A stretch of 64,000 bases of DNA, from positions 62,001 to 126,000 of the forward strand of contig CAZCUD010000002.1 in assembly GCA_964501785.1 (NCBI GenBank), in the 5' to 3' direction. This document shows positions 10,357 to 19,015 of this stretch, piece after piece (the stretch's first letter is position 1; the number at the start of each line of letters is the position of its first letter). The position numbers were made by a program, and so were the translations under genes. The stretch is from DATBSK01 sp964501785 (lineage in GTDB: Bacteria > Actinomycetota > Acidimicrobiia > IMCC26256 > PALSA-555). The notes beneath the pieces are model-generated. The model worked only from the letters and a program-made list of their open reading frames with translations. It was not told the origin of the DNA and did no database searches.

Positions 10357-10980
10357 GTGACCGAGCCCCGGACGCTGCACGTCGACGACGTCGCGCTGGA
10401 GGCCGAGCTCGCGCCGGCGACCGGCGACGTGCGTGCGGCCGCGGTGCTGTGCCACCCACACCCCCAGTTCGGCGGCACTATGCGGAGCATCGTCATCTCG
10501 GCGCTGTTCGAGGCACTTCCCCAACGGGGCGTCACCTGCCTGCGCTTCAACTTCCGCGGCGTCGAGGGCAGCGGCGGATCGTTCGACGAGGGACGCGGCG
10601 AGCGCGCCGACGCCATGGCTGCGCTGGACGCGCTCGCGGCCGAGGTCGGCGCCTCGACACCGGTCGTCGTCGCCGGATGGTCGTTCGGCGCCGACATCAC
10701 GCTGTCGCTCCTCGACGATCGCATCGCGGCCTGGCTCGCGATCGCACCGCCGCTCCACTACACCGGCGAGCGACCGTCCGTCGCCGACGACCCGCGGCCC
10801 AAGCGCCTCGTGCTCGCCGAGCACGACGAGGTCACAGCACCCGAGGTCGTCGAGCGCGCGATCCACGACTGGCAGGCGACGACGATCGAGATCGTTCCCG
10901 GCGCCAGCCACTTCTTCGTCGGTCGCACCGACCACGTGGTGAACGCGGCCGACCGCTTGTTGCTGGAGGTCCCTCGGTAG
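10357..10980 (+). CDS. Alpha/beta hydrolase (COG2945-like)
   Basis: Small 207-residue single-domain hydrolase. The oxyanion-loop motif LCHPHPQFGGTM is characteristic of the COG2945 group. The nucleophile elbow GWSFGAD holds the Ser near residue 109, the acid is probably in LAEHDEV, and the His is in GASHFFVG near the C-terminus. There is no signal peptide. GTG 10357 is preferred over the upstream ATG because it removes eight non-family residues. The physiological substrate is unknown. Ten bases separate it from the acyltransferase gene, so co-transcription is likely. Confidence 0.82.
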   Translation: MTEPRTLHVDDVALEAELAPATGDVRAAAVLCHPHPQFGGTMRSIVISALFEALPQRGVTCLRFNFRGVEGSGGSFDEGRGERADAMAALDALAAEVGASTPVVVAGWSFGADITLSLLDDRIAAWLAIAPPLHYTGERPSVADDPRPKRLVLAEHDEVTAPEVVERAIHDWQATTIEIVPGASHFFVGRTDHVVNAADRLLLEVPR

Positions 10981-10990
10981 ATTGGGCGGG

Positions 10991-12982
10991 ATGCCCGACG
11001 CAGCACCGACGTCCGGCACGGCCAGCCCCGGCGTCGCGCTGCCCACGACCTTCGGCCACAAGCCCGCGCTCGACGGTCTGCGCGCGGTCGCCGTGCTGTC
11101 GGTCATGGCCTTCCACTTCGGGTCGACCGTCTTCGAGGGCGGCTTCCTGGGCGTCGACACGTTCTTCGTGCTCTCGGGCTATCTGATCACGTCGCTGCTG
11201 ATCACCGAGTGGGGGCGCACCAAGACGATCGACTTCGTCGCGTTCTGGGCTCGCCGAGCGAAGCGCCTGCTCCCCGCGCTGTTCCTCGCCCTGCTGCTCG
11301 TGGGGATCTGGGCCTACTTCGAGGCCGACCCCACCCGCCTCGACTCCTTGCGCGCCGACATGCTCTGGACGCTGTTCTACGGCGCGAACTGGCACTTCAT
11401 CTGGTCGGGCCAGTCGTACTTCGACCTCTTCAGCGAGGCGTCGCCGCTGCGCCACGCGTGGTCCCTCGCGATCGAGGAGCAGTTCTACCTGGTGTGGCCG
11501 CTGCTCACGTTCGCCGCGATGCGGATGGGCAGGGGGCGCACCGGCGTGCTCACCGCCGTGTGCGTCGGCGGGATCGTCGCGTCGAGCGCAGTGATGGTGG
11601 CCACGTACGACTCCGACGACCCGTCACGCGCGTACTACGGCACCGACTCGCGTGCGAGCCAGCTCCTCGTGGGCGCGCTCCTCGCCATCATCCTCACCCG
11701 TTGGCGGCCGACGACCGACGGGCAGCGACGCGGTGTGCAGGTGCTCGGGATCGCGGCGGCCGCGTTCATGCTCTGGGCCTTCACCAACACGACGGACACC
11801 CAGGCGTGGCTCTACTACGGCGGCTTCCTCCTCTTCGCCATCGCGACGGCGTTCCTGATCGTCGCGATCGTGCAGCCCGAGCGCTCGCCCCTCACCTGGG
11901 CGCTCTCGCTCGAGCCGATGCGGTGGATCGGGCTGATCTCGTACGGGCTGTACCTGTACCACTGGCCGGTCGTCGTCGCGATCTCCGAGCCGCGCACCGG
12001 GCTCTCGGGCTGGGACCTCGCCCTGGTGCGCATCGCGGTGACGTTCGCGATCGCGATCGCCTCGTACTACCTCGTCGAGCTCCCGATCCGACACGGGGCG
12101 CTCAAGGGACGGATCTCGCGCGTGGCGGCGCCCGCGGCCTTCGTGATCGTCGCCGCGATCTCGATCGTGCTGACCGCGGGCGGGGTCAAGCCCCCCGACT
12201 TCCTGGGTGCGACGCCGGGGAGCGTCGTCGAGAGCGGCCCGGGCCCGACCGTCGCGCCGAACCCCACGGGGCCGAGCGCGGCACCCGAGCTGGGGAAGGT
12301 GCTGCTGCTCGGCGACTCGGTCGCCGCGTCGCTCGGCGACGCGCTCCAGCGCGAGGCCGCGACGCGGGGCATCGCGCTGCACACCGCCACCCGTCCCGGA
12401 TGCGGGCTCGTCACGGGCATCCCGACGCTGCCCGACGGGGAAGCAGTCCCGTGGGGCAAGGACTGCTCCGACGGCACGCCCGGCTACCTGACCTCCCAGG
12501 TCGAGGAGCAGGCGCCGCAGACCGTGCTCTGGCTCAGCACGTGGGAGACCGCCGACCGGCTCGTCGACGGGACGCTCTACCGCTTCGGGGATGCCGAGGC
12601 CGACGCCGTCGTGCTCGAGCGCCTCGAGGAGTCACGCCGACTCATCACCCAGGACGGTGCCCGTCTGGTGCTGCTCACGAACCCGCCGAGAGCCGAGACG
12701 AGCGAGACCTACGTCCGCAACCCGGAGGACGACCGCAAGATCGTGCGGCTCAACCGACTCTTCCGTGAGTTCGCGGCCGAGCATCCCGACACCGTGTCGG
12801 TCGTCGACCTCGCGGAGATCGTGTGCCCGGGCGGTCCGCCGTGCCCGGCCGAGGTGGAAGGCGTGACGCTCCGGCCGCGCGACGGCGGCCACTACGAGGG
12901 CGACGGCCCCGGCTGGGTCGCGCCCCGGCTGCTGGACGCGATCACGCGCGCGACGACGGCCGCGACCACCGCCACGACCTGA
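10991..12982 (+). CDS. OatA-like acyltransferase 3 with SGNH domain
   Basis: 663-residue membrane O-acyltransferase. Residues about 15-390 form the acyltransferase-3 domain, with the opening motif KPALDGLRAVAVLSVMAFHF, RHAWSLAIEEQFYLVWP and roughly ten TM helices. After a Pro/Ala-rich linker, an extracytoplasmic SGNH domain begins at LLGDSVAASLGD and ends with the Asp/His motif RDGGHYEGDG. Family members acetylate peptidoglycan, polysaccharide or surface glycans. The target here is not determinable. The ATG at 10991 follows a purine-rich GGGCGGG. Confidence 0.9.
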   Translation: MPDAAPTSGTASPGVALPTTFGHKPALDGLRAVAVLSVMAFHFGSTVFEGGFLGVDTFFVLSGYLITSLLITEWGRTKTIDFVAFWARRAKRLLPALFLALLLVGIWAYFEADPTRLDSLRADMLWTLFYGANWHFIWSGQSYFDLFSEASPLRHAWSLAIEEQFYLVWPLLTFAAMRMGRGRTGVLTAVCVGGIVASSAVMVATYDSDDPSRAYYGTDSRASQLLVGALLAIILTRWRPTTDGQRRGVQVLGIAAAAFMLWAFTNTTDTQAWLYYGGFLLFAIATAFLIVAIVQPERSPLTWALSLEPMRWIGLISYGLYLYHWPVVVAISEPRTGLSGWDLALVRIAVTFAIAIASYYLVELPIRHGALKGRISRVAAPAAFVIVAAISIVLTAGGVKPPDFLGATPGSVVESGPGPTVAPNPTGPSAAPELGKVLLLGDSVAASLGDALQREAATRGIALHTATRPGCGLVTGIPTLPDGEAVPWGKDCSDGTPGYLTSQVEEQAPQTVLWLSTWETADRLVDGTLYRFGDAEADAVVLERLEESRRLITQDGARLVLLTNPPRAETSETYVRNPEDDRKIVRLNRLFREFAAEHPDTVSVVDLAEIVCPGGPPCPAEVEGVTLRPRDGGHYEGDGPGWVAPRLLDAITRATTAATTATT

Positions 12983-12984
12983 GC

Positions 12985-13000
12985 CGGGCGCGCACGCCCG
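12985..13000. terminator. Short GC hairpin between convergent genes
   Basis: A 6-bp perfect stem (12985-12990 with 12995-13000) around a 4-nt loop sits three bases after the acyltransferase stop and ten before the stop of the convergent small gene. It could terminate transcription from both sides. It is short and has no U-tract. Confidence 0.3.
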
Positions 13001-13010
13001 AAGGAGCGAC

Positions 13011-13223
13011 TCAGGCGGTCGAGACGCCGGCGATGCCGTGGCGTTCGAGGAACGAGTGGCGACGCTCGAGCACGCTGCGCCACAGGTCGAGGTCCTGCTC
13101 GAAGTGCGCCCGATCGCCCTCTTCGTAGGCGTGCTCGAGCTCGTCGAAGGCGGTGTCCTCCGCGTCGAGCAGCTCGCGGTACCGCCGGAAGAACCCCTCG
13201 TCGAGGAGACCTGCCTCGCTCAT
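13011..13223 (-). CDS. Small acidic helical protein, unknown function
   Basis: 70 residues, rich in Glu, Asp and Arg and predicted to be almost entirely helical (FRRYRELLDAEDTAFDELEHAYEEGD). No signal peptide, membrane segment or known domain is visible. A strong Shine-Dalgarno (GAGAAGGGGG) stands a few bases before ATG 13223 and decides the start. Longer in-frame readings are a shadow of hisA-side sequence. It follows hisA on the same strand after 127 bases, so it may be read through from the his operon, although a hairpin lies between them. Confidence 0.7.
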   Translation of the reverse strand: MSEAGLLDEGFFRRYRELLDAEDTAFDELEHAYEEGDRAHFEQDLDLWRSVLERRHSFLERHGIAGVSTA

Positions 13224-13336
13224 CAGCGACCCCCTTCTCTCAGGTGCTGGCGCACGTGCCGGTGCGAAGGATGCCCGGCCCGCAGGGGTCGCACACCCTC
13301 GACCGGGACGGTACCCCGCCCGGAGCCCGGGTGCGA

Positions 13337-13365
13337 CGCCTCGCCGGCGCTCAGTCGGCGAGGCG
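13337..13365 (-). terminator. Hairpin spanning the hisA stop codon
   Basis: Perfect 10-bp arms (13337-13346 and 13356-13365) with a 9-nt loop that contains the hisA stop codon. Position and stability suggest it ends the hisDCBA transcript, or protects its 3' end. No U-tract follows. Confidence 0.45.
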
Positions 13366-14088
13366 CTCGAGCGCCTCCGCGACCGTGAACCGGCCCTCGT
13401 AGAGCGCCCGGCCGGCGATCGCACCCGCGAGGTGGCGCCCCCCGACGCGCAGGTCGGCGAGCGCGACGAGGTCGCCGATCGACCCGACGCCGCCGCTCGC
13501 GATGACGGGCACGTCGGTCGCGCCGAGGACGGAGCGCAGCTGGTCGATCGACGGACCCTCCATGGTGCCGTCACGCACGATCTCGGTCACGACGAAGGCC
13601 GACACACCGAGATCGGAGAAGCGCACCACGGCCTCGACGAGGTCGAGGCCGGCGTCCTCGGTCCAGCCCCGAACCGCGACGTCGCGACCGCGTGCGTCGA
13701 GTCCGACCGCCACCGATCCGGGGTGCAGCGAGCACAGCTCCTCGACGAGCTCGGGCCGCTCGACGGCCGCCGTGCCGACGACGACGCGCGCGGCACCCGC
13801 AGCCAGCAATGCTGCCGCGGCATCCACGCTGCGCACTCCCCCGCCCGTCTGCACCCGGCACGGCACCGCGGCAGCGATCGCCTCGATCTTGGCGAGGTTC
13901 GCCGGCTCGCCGGTGCGGGCCGCGTCGAGGTCGACGACGTGCAGCCACTCGATCCCGGCCGCCGCGAACGCGCGCGCGACGGCCACCGGATCGTCGTCGT
14001 AGACGGTCTCCTCGTCGAAGTCGCCCTGGTGCAGCCGCACCGCGCGCCCGGCGCGGAGATCGATCGCCGGGTACAGCGTGAAGGTCAC
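13351..14088 (-). CDS. hisA: ProFAR isomerase (HisA, possibly PriA-type)
   Basis: TIM-barrel enzyme isomerising ProFAR to PRFAR in histidine synthesis, 245 residues. The catalytic Asp pair is visible in YPAIDL (near residue 8) and VGLDAR (near 130). Phosphate-binding glycines are in QTGGGVR and IASGGVGS. In many Actinobacteria this protein (PriA) also serves as TrpF; no trpF is in the window, so a double role is possible but not provable from motifs alone. GTG 14088 starts 10 bases after the hisB stop. The usual neighbour hisH is missing between hisB and hisA. Confidence 0.92.
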   Translation of the reverse strand: MTFTLYPAIDLRAGRAVRLHQGDFDEETVYDDDPVAVARAFAAAGIEWLHVVDLDAARTGEPANLAKIEAIAAAVPCRVQTGGGVRSVDAAAALLAAGAARVVVGTAAVERPELVEELCSLHPGSVAVGLDARGRDVAVRGWTEDAGLDLVEAVVRFSDLGVSAFVVTEIVRDGTMEGPSIDQLRSVLGATDVPVIASGGVGSIGDLVALADLRVGGRHLAGAIAGRALYEGRFTVAEALERLAD

Positions 14089-14098
14089 GCGGCAGCCG

Positions 14099-14686
14099 TC
14101 ACAGCGTGCCCTTCGTGCTCGGCACGCCTCCACCCTCGCTCTCGATGCGCACGGCGTCGCGCAGCGACACCGCGACGCCCTTGAACGAGGCCTCGATGAC
14201 GTGATGTCCATTGCGACCCGTGAGCGAGCGGATGTGCAGCGTCATCGCCGACGCGACCGCGAAGGCCCGCCAGAACTCCTCGCAGAGCTGCACGTCGAAG
14301 GTGCCGATCCACTCCACGACCGGGTCGACGTCGTACACGAGGAACGGCCGGCCGGAGAGGTCGATCGCCACCTGCACCAGCGCCTCGTCGAGGGGCACGG
14401 TCACCGACGCGAACCGCCGGATCCCGGCCTTGTCGCCGAGCGCGTCGCGCAGCGCCTCACCCAGAAGGATGCCGGTGTCCTCGACCGTGTGGTGCAGGTC
14501 GACCTCGAGATCGCCCTCGGCGCGGACGTCCAGGTCGAACCGCGCGTGCTTGCCCAGCTGCTCGAGCATGTGGTCGAAGAAGGGGATGCCGGTCGCCGCG
14601 CTGGCTCGTCCGGTGCCGTCGAGGTCGAGCGACACCGCCACCGACGTTTCCTTCGTGGTGCGGTCGCGCTCCGCGCGTCGCGCCAT
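14099..14686 (-). CDS. hisB: Imidazoleglycerol-phosphate dehydratase
   Basis: Sixth step of histidine synthesis, 195 residues, stand-alone dehydratase without a phosphatase domain. Metal-binding motifs are conserved: FFDHMLEQ, DLHHTVEDTG and, in the second half, CEEFWRAFA and NGHHVIEASFKG. The ATG at 14686 is family-like (RRAERDRTTKETSV). It lies between hisC and hisA in one operon, 13 bases from hisC and 10 from hisA. Confidence 0.96.
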   Translation of the reverse strand: MARRAERDRTTKETSVAVSLDLDGTGRASAATGIPFFDHMLEQLGKHARFDLDVRAEGDLEVDLHHTVEDTGILLGEALRDALGDKAGIRRFASVTVPLDEALVQVAIDLSGRPFLVYDVDPVVEWIGTFDVQLCEEFWRAFAVASAMTLHIRSLTGRNGHHVIEASFKGVAVSLRDAVRIESEGGGVPSTKGTL

Positions 14687-14699
14687 CAGGACGCTCCCA

Positions 14700-15791
14700 T
14701 CACACCGGCTCCGGGGTCGACATCACGATCTCGCGGAGCGCGGCGAGGAGGCGGTCGTCCTCCTCGGGCGTCCCGACCGTGATGCGGAGGCAGTCCTCGA
14801 CCCGCGGCCAGCGAGAGAAGTCGCGCACGAGGACCCCGCGATCGACGAGCTGCTGCCAGAGGGCGTGACCGTCACCGTCGCATCGTACGAGCAGGAAGTT
14901 CGCGCCCGACGGAAGCACTCGCAGCCCGGGCAGCAGCGCCAGCTCTGCCGCCAGCCGCTCGCGCTCGGCGACCAGCGAGGCGACTCGCTCGCGCATCTCG
15001 GCGTCGAAGCGGAGCGCAGTCAGCCCGGCGAGCTGGGTCGCGGCCGACAGGTGGTACGGCAGCACGACCTTGTCCAGCTCCGCGATCACCGCCGCGGGCC
15101 CGATGGCGAATCCCAGTCGCAGCGCAGCCAGCGACCAGACCTTCGAGTACGTGCGCACGACCAGCAGCGGGACGTCGTCCGCGACCAGCTCGGTCGCGCT
15201 CCAGTCCGCGAACTCGCCGTACGCCTCGTCGACGACGAGGAGCCCGGGACCGTGGTCGAGCACCGAAGCGAGGATCTGCTCGACGGCTGCCCGCGGCTCG
15301 ACCGTGCCGGTCGGGTTGTTCGGGCTGCACAGGAAGACGACGGACGGCCGCTCCGCGCCGATCTGGATGCCTGCTTCGGTCGGGGACACCCGGTAGTCGT
15401 CTCCACGATCACCGGTGACGACCTGGGTGCCCGTGATGCGAGCGATGTGGGAGTGCAGCGCATAGCTCGGCTCGAAGACGAGTGCGCGCCGACCCGCCCC
15501 GCCGTAGGCGAGCAGCAGGGTCTGGAGGACCTCGTTCGACCCGTTGGCCGCGAACACGCGCTCCGCGGGCTGTCCGACGTGCGTCGCGAGCGCGCGGCGC
15601 AGGTCGTCGGCGCCGCGGTCGGGATATCGGTGCAGCGGCACCTCACGGAGGGCCTCGAGCCACGCGTCGACGAAGCCCGCCGGGGGCGGGTACGGGCTCT
15701 CGTTGGTGTTGAGCCGGACGTCGACGTCGAGCTGTGGCGAGTGGTAGCCGGAGAGCTCGACGACGTCGGGGCGCGGGCGCGGCAGGCTCAT
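14700..15791 (-). CDS. hisC: Histidinol-phosphate aminotransferase
   Basis: PLP-dependent class I/II aminotransferase of 363 residues converting imidazole-acetol phosphate to histidinol phosphate. The N-terminus carries LNTNESPYPPP, followed by FAANGSNEVLQ (cofactor phosphate site), CSPNNPTGT, VVDEAYGEF and the Schiff-base Lys in RTYSKVWSLA, with the substrate-binding Arg in RLGFAIG. ATG 15791 overlaps the hisD stop (ATGA), so it is coupled to hisD. Confidence 0.96.
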   Translation of the reverse strand: MSLPRPRPDVVELSGYHSPQLDVDVRLNTNESPYPPPAGFVDAWLEALREVPLHRYPDRGADDLRRALATHVGQPAERVFAANGSNEVLQTLLLAYGGAGRRALVFEPSYALHSHIARITGTQVVTGDRGDDYRVSPTEAGIQIGAERPSVVFLCSPNNPTGTVEPRAAVEQILASVLDHGPGLLVVDEAYGEFADWSATELVADDVPLLVVRTYSKVWSLAALRLGFAIGPAAVIAELDKVVLPYHLSAATQLAGLTALRFDAEMRERVASLVAERERLAAELALLPGLRVLPSGANFLLVRCDGDGHALWQQLVDRGVLVRDFSRWPRVEDCLRITVGTPEEDDRLLAALREIVMSTPEPV

Positions 15792-17071
15792 GCGCGCTCG
15801 ACCCTCATCGCGACCGACCGACCGTGCTCGGTCAACCCCTCGACCGCGGCCAGCGTCTCGACGTACGGAGCCACCCGGCGCAGCGCCGGCTCGTCGACGT
15901 CGACGACATGGGTGCGCTTGCAGAAGTCGTCGACCCGCAGCGCGCTCGCGAAGCGCGCCGTGCGGGCGGTCGGGAGCACGTGGTTCACGCCTGCGACGTA
16001 ATCACCGACCACGGCGGGCGCCCAGGGCCCGCAGAAGATCGCGCCCGCGTTGCGGATCGCGTCGACGAGCGCCTCGGGATCGTCGACGATCAGCTCGACG
16101 TGCTCCGGCGCGATCGCGTTCACGACCTCGGTCGCGGCGGCTGGACCGTCGACGAGGACCACCTGACCCGCGGCCTGGAGGGTCCGGGCGATCTCTGCAC
16201 CCGCGGGCGCGATCGCGAGCTGCCCGGCCACGGCGGAGTCGACTGCGTCGGCCAGGGGCGCGGACCACGTCACGAGCACGGCCGCACCGCCCGGACCGTG
16301 CTCGACCTGTGCGATCAGGTCGGCCGCCACGAGATCGGGCGCGGCCGCGTCGTCGGCGACGACCACCACCTCCGAGGGACCGGCGAGCGACTCGATGCCG
16401 ACGTCGCCCGCGACCTCGTGCTTCGCCGCGGCGACGAAGGCGTTGCCGGGCCCGACGACGACGTCGACCGCCGGGATCGACTCGGTGCCGTACGCCATGG
16501 CTGCGATCGCCTGCGCACCCCCGACCCGGTACACCTCGTCGACGCCGGCGACCGCGGCGGCCGCCAGCGTCGCGGCCGGGACCTGGCCGTCGTCGCCCGG
16601 GGGCGTGCAGAGCACGACCTCGGCGACCCCTGCGACCCGGGCCGGGACCGCCGTCATCAGCACCGACGACGGATAGGTGGCCCGACCCCCGGGCACGTAG
16701 CAGCCGGCGCGGTCGACCGGTCGGACCAGCTCCCGGAGTCGCACACCGTCGCGCGCCAGCTCGATCGGGTCCCCCCGTTGCGCCTCGTGGTAGGCGGTGA
16801 TCTCACCGGCGACGTACTCGAGCGCGGTCCGCAGGTCGGCGGAGGCGGAGTCGAGGGCCTCCTGGACCCGCGCCGCGGGGACGCGCAGCTCGTCGACCGC
16901 GACGCCGTCGAAGCGCTCGGTCAGCTCGCGCAGCGCGACGTCACCGCGCGCACGGACGTCGGCCACCACCGATCGCACGCTCGCGCGCACGTCGCCGTCG
17001 TCCACGTCGGGTCCGCGCAGCACCGATCTCGGATCGTCGGTGGAACCGCGAAGATCGACCCGCGCGAGCAT
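15788..17071 (-). CDS. hisD: Histidinol dehydrogenase
   Basis: Last two steps of histidine synthesis, NAD-dependent oxidation of histidinol to histidine, 427 residues. Recognisable features are RPVDRAGCYVPGGRATYPSS, VVGPGNAFVAAAKHEVAGDV, AGPSEVVVVADD and, near the C-terminus, GVNHVLPTARTARF with the catalytic Glu/His in APEHVEL. It is the first gene of hisDCBA. Its upstream region (17072-17161) holds a perfect 46-bp palindrome shared with the divergent small gene at 17162. Confidence 0.97.
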   Translation of the reverse strand: MLARVDLRGSTDDPRSVLRGPDVDDGDVRASVRSVVADVRARGDVALRELTERFDGVAVDELRVPAARVQEALDSASADLRTALEYVAGEITAYHEAQRGDPIELARDGVRLRELVRPVDRAGCYVPGGRATYPSSVLMTAVPARVAGVAEVVLCTPPGDDGQVPAATLAAAAVAGVDEVYRVGGAQAIAAMAYGTESIPAVDVVVGPGNAFVAAAKHEVAGDVGIESLAGPSEVVVVADDAAAPDLVAADLIAQVEHGPGGAAVLVTWSAPLADAVDSAVAGQLAIAPAGAEIARTLQAAGQVVLVDGPAAATEVVNAIAPEHVELIVDDPEALVDAIRNAGAIFCGPWAPAVVGDYVAGVNHVLPTARTARFASALRVDDFCKRTHVVDVDEPALRRVAPYVETLAAVEGLTEHGRSVAMRVERA

Positions 17072-17095
17072 GAGTGCACGTCATCGTAATTTCCC

Positions 17096-17141
17096 CGATG
17101 CGTACCTCAGCCCCCCTATAGGGGGGCTGAGGTACGCATCG
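17096..17141. repeat. Perfect 46-bp palindrome in the hisD intergenic region
   Basis: Positions 17096-17118 are the exact reverse complement of 17119-17141, with the central TATA at 17117-17120 flanked by C6 and G6 runs. It sits in the 90-bp gap between the divergent hisD and the 66-residue gene at 17162, 25 bases from the hisD start and 20 from the other. As RNA it would form a 20-plus-bp hairpin in either leader. No U-tract follows, and its place between two 5' ends argues against a terminator. Confidence 0.9.
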
Positions 17142-17161
17142 AGAGCCACGGAAGGCGGGAG

Positions 17162-17362
17162 ATGAGCGAAGGATCCGACCGCGCGGAGCTCGCGACGCTG
17201 CGGGCCCAGATCGACGACCTGGTGACCCGGGTGGAGGCGGTCGCCACCCGGTACGAGGAGAGCGACGACACCGCAGTCGCCGACGACCTCTTCGGCGCCG
17301 AGCGATCGCTGGTCGGTGCCCGTCGCCTCGTCGAGCGCGCGATCGGGCGCATCGACGCCTGA
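17162..17362 (+). CDS. Small coiled-coil protein, unknown function
   Basis: 66 residues with heptad-like spacing (LATLRAQIDDLVTRVEAVATRYEE), probably a short alpha-helical hairpin or coiled coil. There is no signal, TM segment, Cys or named domain. ATG 17162 is preceded by GGAAGGCGGGAG, a clear ribosome-binding site. It is divergent from hisD across the palindrome and convergent with nth, whose stop is 34 bases away. No function can be assigned. Confidence 0.7.
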   Translation: MSEGSDRAELATLRAQIDDLVTRVEAVATRYEESDDTAVADDLFGAERSLVGARRLVERAIGRIDA

Positions 17363-17396
17363 GCCGCGACGAGGCCGGCTGTGCGGCGAGCGGGTC

Positions 17397-18050
17397 TCAG
17401 ACCTTGAACGCCGAAGGGCACACGTCCGCGAGCAGGCACTCGTCGCACCGTGGCTTGCGAGCCGCGCACACCCGACGACCATGGAGGATCAGACGCAGCG
17501 ACAGCGCGCCGCGCTCCTCGGGCGCGACGAGCACGTCGAGGTCGTGCTCGACCTTCACCGGGTCGGTCTGATCGGTCAGTCGCAGCCGCCGGGAAAGGCG
17601 CCCGACGTGCGTGTCGACCGGCAGCCCGGGGAGGTCGAACGCGACCGAGCGGATCACGTTCCCCGTCTTGCGCCCGACCCCGGGGAGGGTGACGAGGTCG
17701 TCCAGGTCGGTCGGGACCTCGCCGTCGAAGCGGTCTTCGAGGGCGGCCGCCATGCCGATCAGGCTCTTGGTCTTCTGCCGGAAGAACCCCGTCGCATGGA
17801 TCAGCTCCTCGACCCGCGCGGGCTTCGCCTCCGCGAGGTCGTTCGGCGTCGGGTACTCGGAGAAGACCGCGGGCGTGACCTTGTTGACCATCTCGTCGGT
17901 GCACTGCGCCGAGAGGATCGTCGCGACGAGGAGCTGGAACGGGCTCTCGTGCTCGAGCGCGCACAGCTCGTTCGCGCTCCCGGGGTACTCCTGCGCGAGT
18001 CGATCGACGACGACGGTCGCGCGCGCCTTCGCGCCTCGGGGACGAGCCAT
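17397..18050 (-). CDS. nth: Endonuclease III
   Basis: Bifunctional DNA N-glycosylase/AP lyase for oxidised pyrimidines, 217 residues. The helix-hairpin-helix LPGVGRKTGN supplies the catalytic Lys near 128, and the Asp near 146 lies in PVDTHVGRL, spaced as in E. coli Nth. The C-terminal [4Fe-4S] loop is intact with Cys spacing C-x6-C-x2-C-x5-C. ATG 18050 gives the usual family length. It is divergent from mshD, 29 bases away. Confidence 0.96.
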   Translation of the reverse strand: MARPRGAKARATVVVDRLAQEYPGSANELCALEHESPFQLLVATILSAQCTDEMVNKVTPAVFSEYPTPNDLAEAKPARVEELIHATGFFRQKTKSLIGMAAALEDRFDGEVPTDLDDLVTLPGVGRKTGNVIRSVAFDLPGLPVDTHVGRLSRRLRLTDQTDPVKVEHDLDVLVAPEERGALSLRLILHGRRVCAARKPRCDECLLADVCPSAFKV

Positions 18051-18079
18051 CGCGAGAGCCTGACACGCCAGTCGGTAGC

Positions 18080-19015
18080 GTGGCGGACGTGCCCGAGATC
18101 GTCGCGCATCGTCCTCCCGCGCCCGACGACGGGGCCACGCTTCGGCAGCTCGCCGCGGTCGCGAGCGCCAGTGACGGCCACCCGCCCTTCGGCGACTCGG
18201 TCTGGCGCGACCTCGCCGACCCGAGCCCCCAGAGCGCGGTCGTCGTCGCGATCGAGCGGGACACCGTCGTGGGCGCCGCGCACGTCGCGCCCGCCGACAA
18301 CGCCCCGGACGGATCCGATCTGCTCGGTGCTCTCGTCGTCGATCCCGCGCACCGTGACCGCGGGATCGAACGAGCCCTCCTGGACGGTGCAGGCGCCGAG
18401 GCGAGGGCCGCCGGAGCGCACCGCCTCGTGCTCTGGACCTTCGGCGCCGGCGAGGCGCCACCGCCGTACCTGCGCGACGCCGGGTTCACGGTGCTCCGCG
18501 AGCTGCACCAGCTGCGGGTGGCGCTGCCGGTCGACGAGCCGCCCCGGCTGCCCGACGGGGTGCGCATCACCTCGTTCCGGCCGGGCGTCGACGAGGACGA
18601 GTGGCTCGACGTCAACAACCGCGCCTTCGCGACCGATCCCGACCAGCGGGGCTGGACGACCTCCACGCTCGCACCGCGCTTGGCCGAGCCGTGGTTCGAG
18701 CCGGCCGGGTTCCTGCTCGCCCGCGACGCCGACGGGATCGCGGGCTTCTGCTGGACGAAGCAGCACCCGGCCGATCCGCCGGGTGAGCCCGAGGCCCTCG
18801 GGGAGATCTACGTGATCGGCGTCGACCCCCGCTGCCAGGGCGTCGGCCTCGGACGCGCGCTCGTCCTCGCCGGGCTCGCATGGCTGCACGAGCACGGGTC
18901 GTCGACCGGGATGCTCTTCGTCGATGCCGCGAACGAGCCGGCGATCGCCCTCTACCGCGCGCTCGGCTTCACGTTGGCGCGCCGCGACCGCGCCTTCGTG
19001 CGCGAGCTGTCGTGA
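18080..19015 (+). CDS. mshD: Mycothiol synthase (tandem GNAT acetyltransferase)
   Basis: Last step of mycothiol synthesis, acetyl-CoA-dependent acetylation of Cys-GlcN-Ins; 311 residues with two GNAT domains. The first has ALVVDPAHRDRGIERALL, a diverged acetyl-CoA loop. The active second domain shows NNRAFATDPDQRGWT, GFCWTKQH, GEIYVIGVDPRCQGVGLGRAL and VDAANEPAIALYRALGF, all closely matching MshD. GTG 18080 is used; GTG 18089 is an alternative. The stop overlaps the rlmN start. Mycothiol is specific to Actinomycetota, so this supports the host assignment. Confidence 0.9.
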   Translation: MADVPEIVAHRPPAPDDGATLRQLAAVASASDGHPPFGDSVWRDLADPSPQSAVVVAIERDTVVGAAHVAPADNAPDGSDLLGALVVDPAHRDRGIERALLDGAGAEARAAGAHRLVLWTFGAGEAPPPYLRDAGFTVLRELHQLRVALPVDEPPRLPDGVRITSFRPGVDEDEWLDVNNRAFATDPDQRGWTTSTLAPRLAEPWFEPAGFLLARDADGIAGFCWTKQHPADPPGEPEALGEIYVIGVDPRCQGVGLGRALVLAGLAWLHEHGSSTGMLFVDAANEPAIALYRALGFTLARRDRAFVRELS

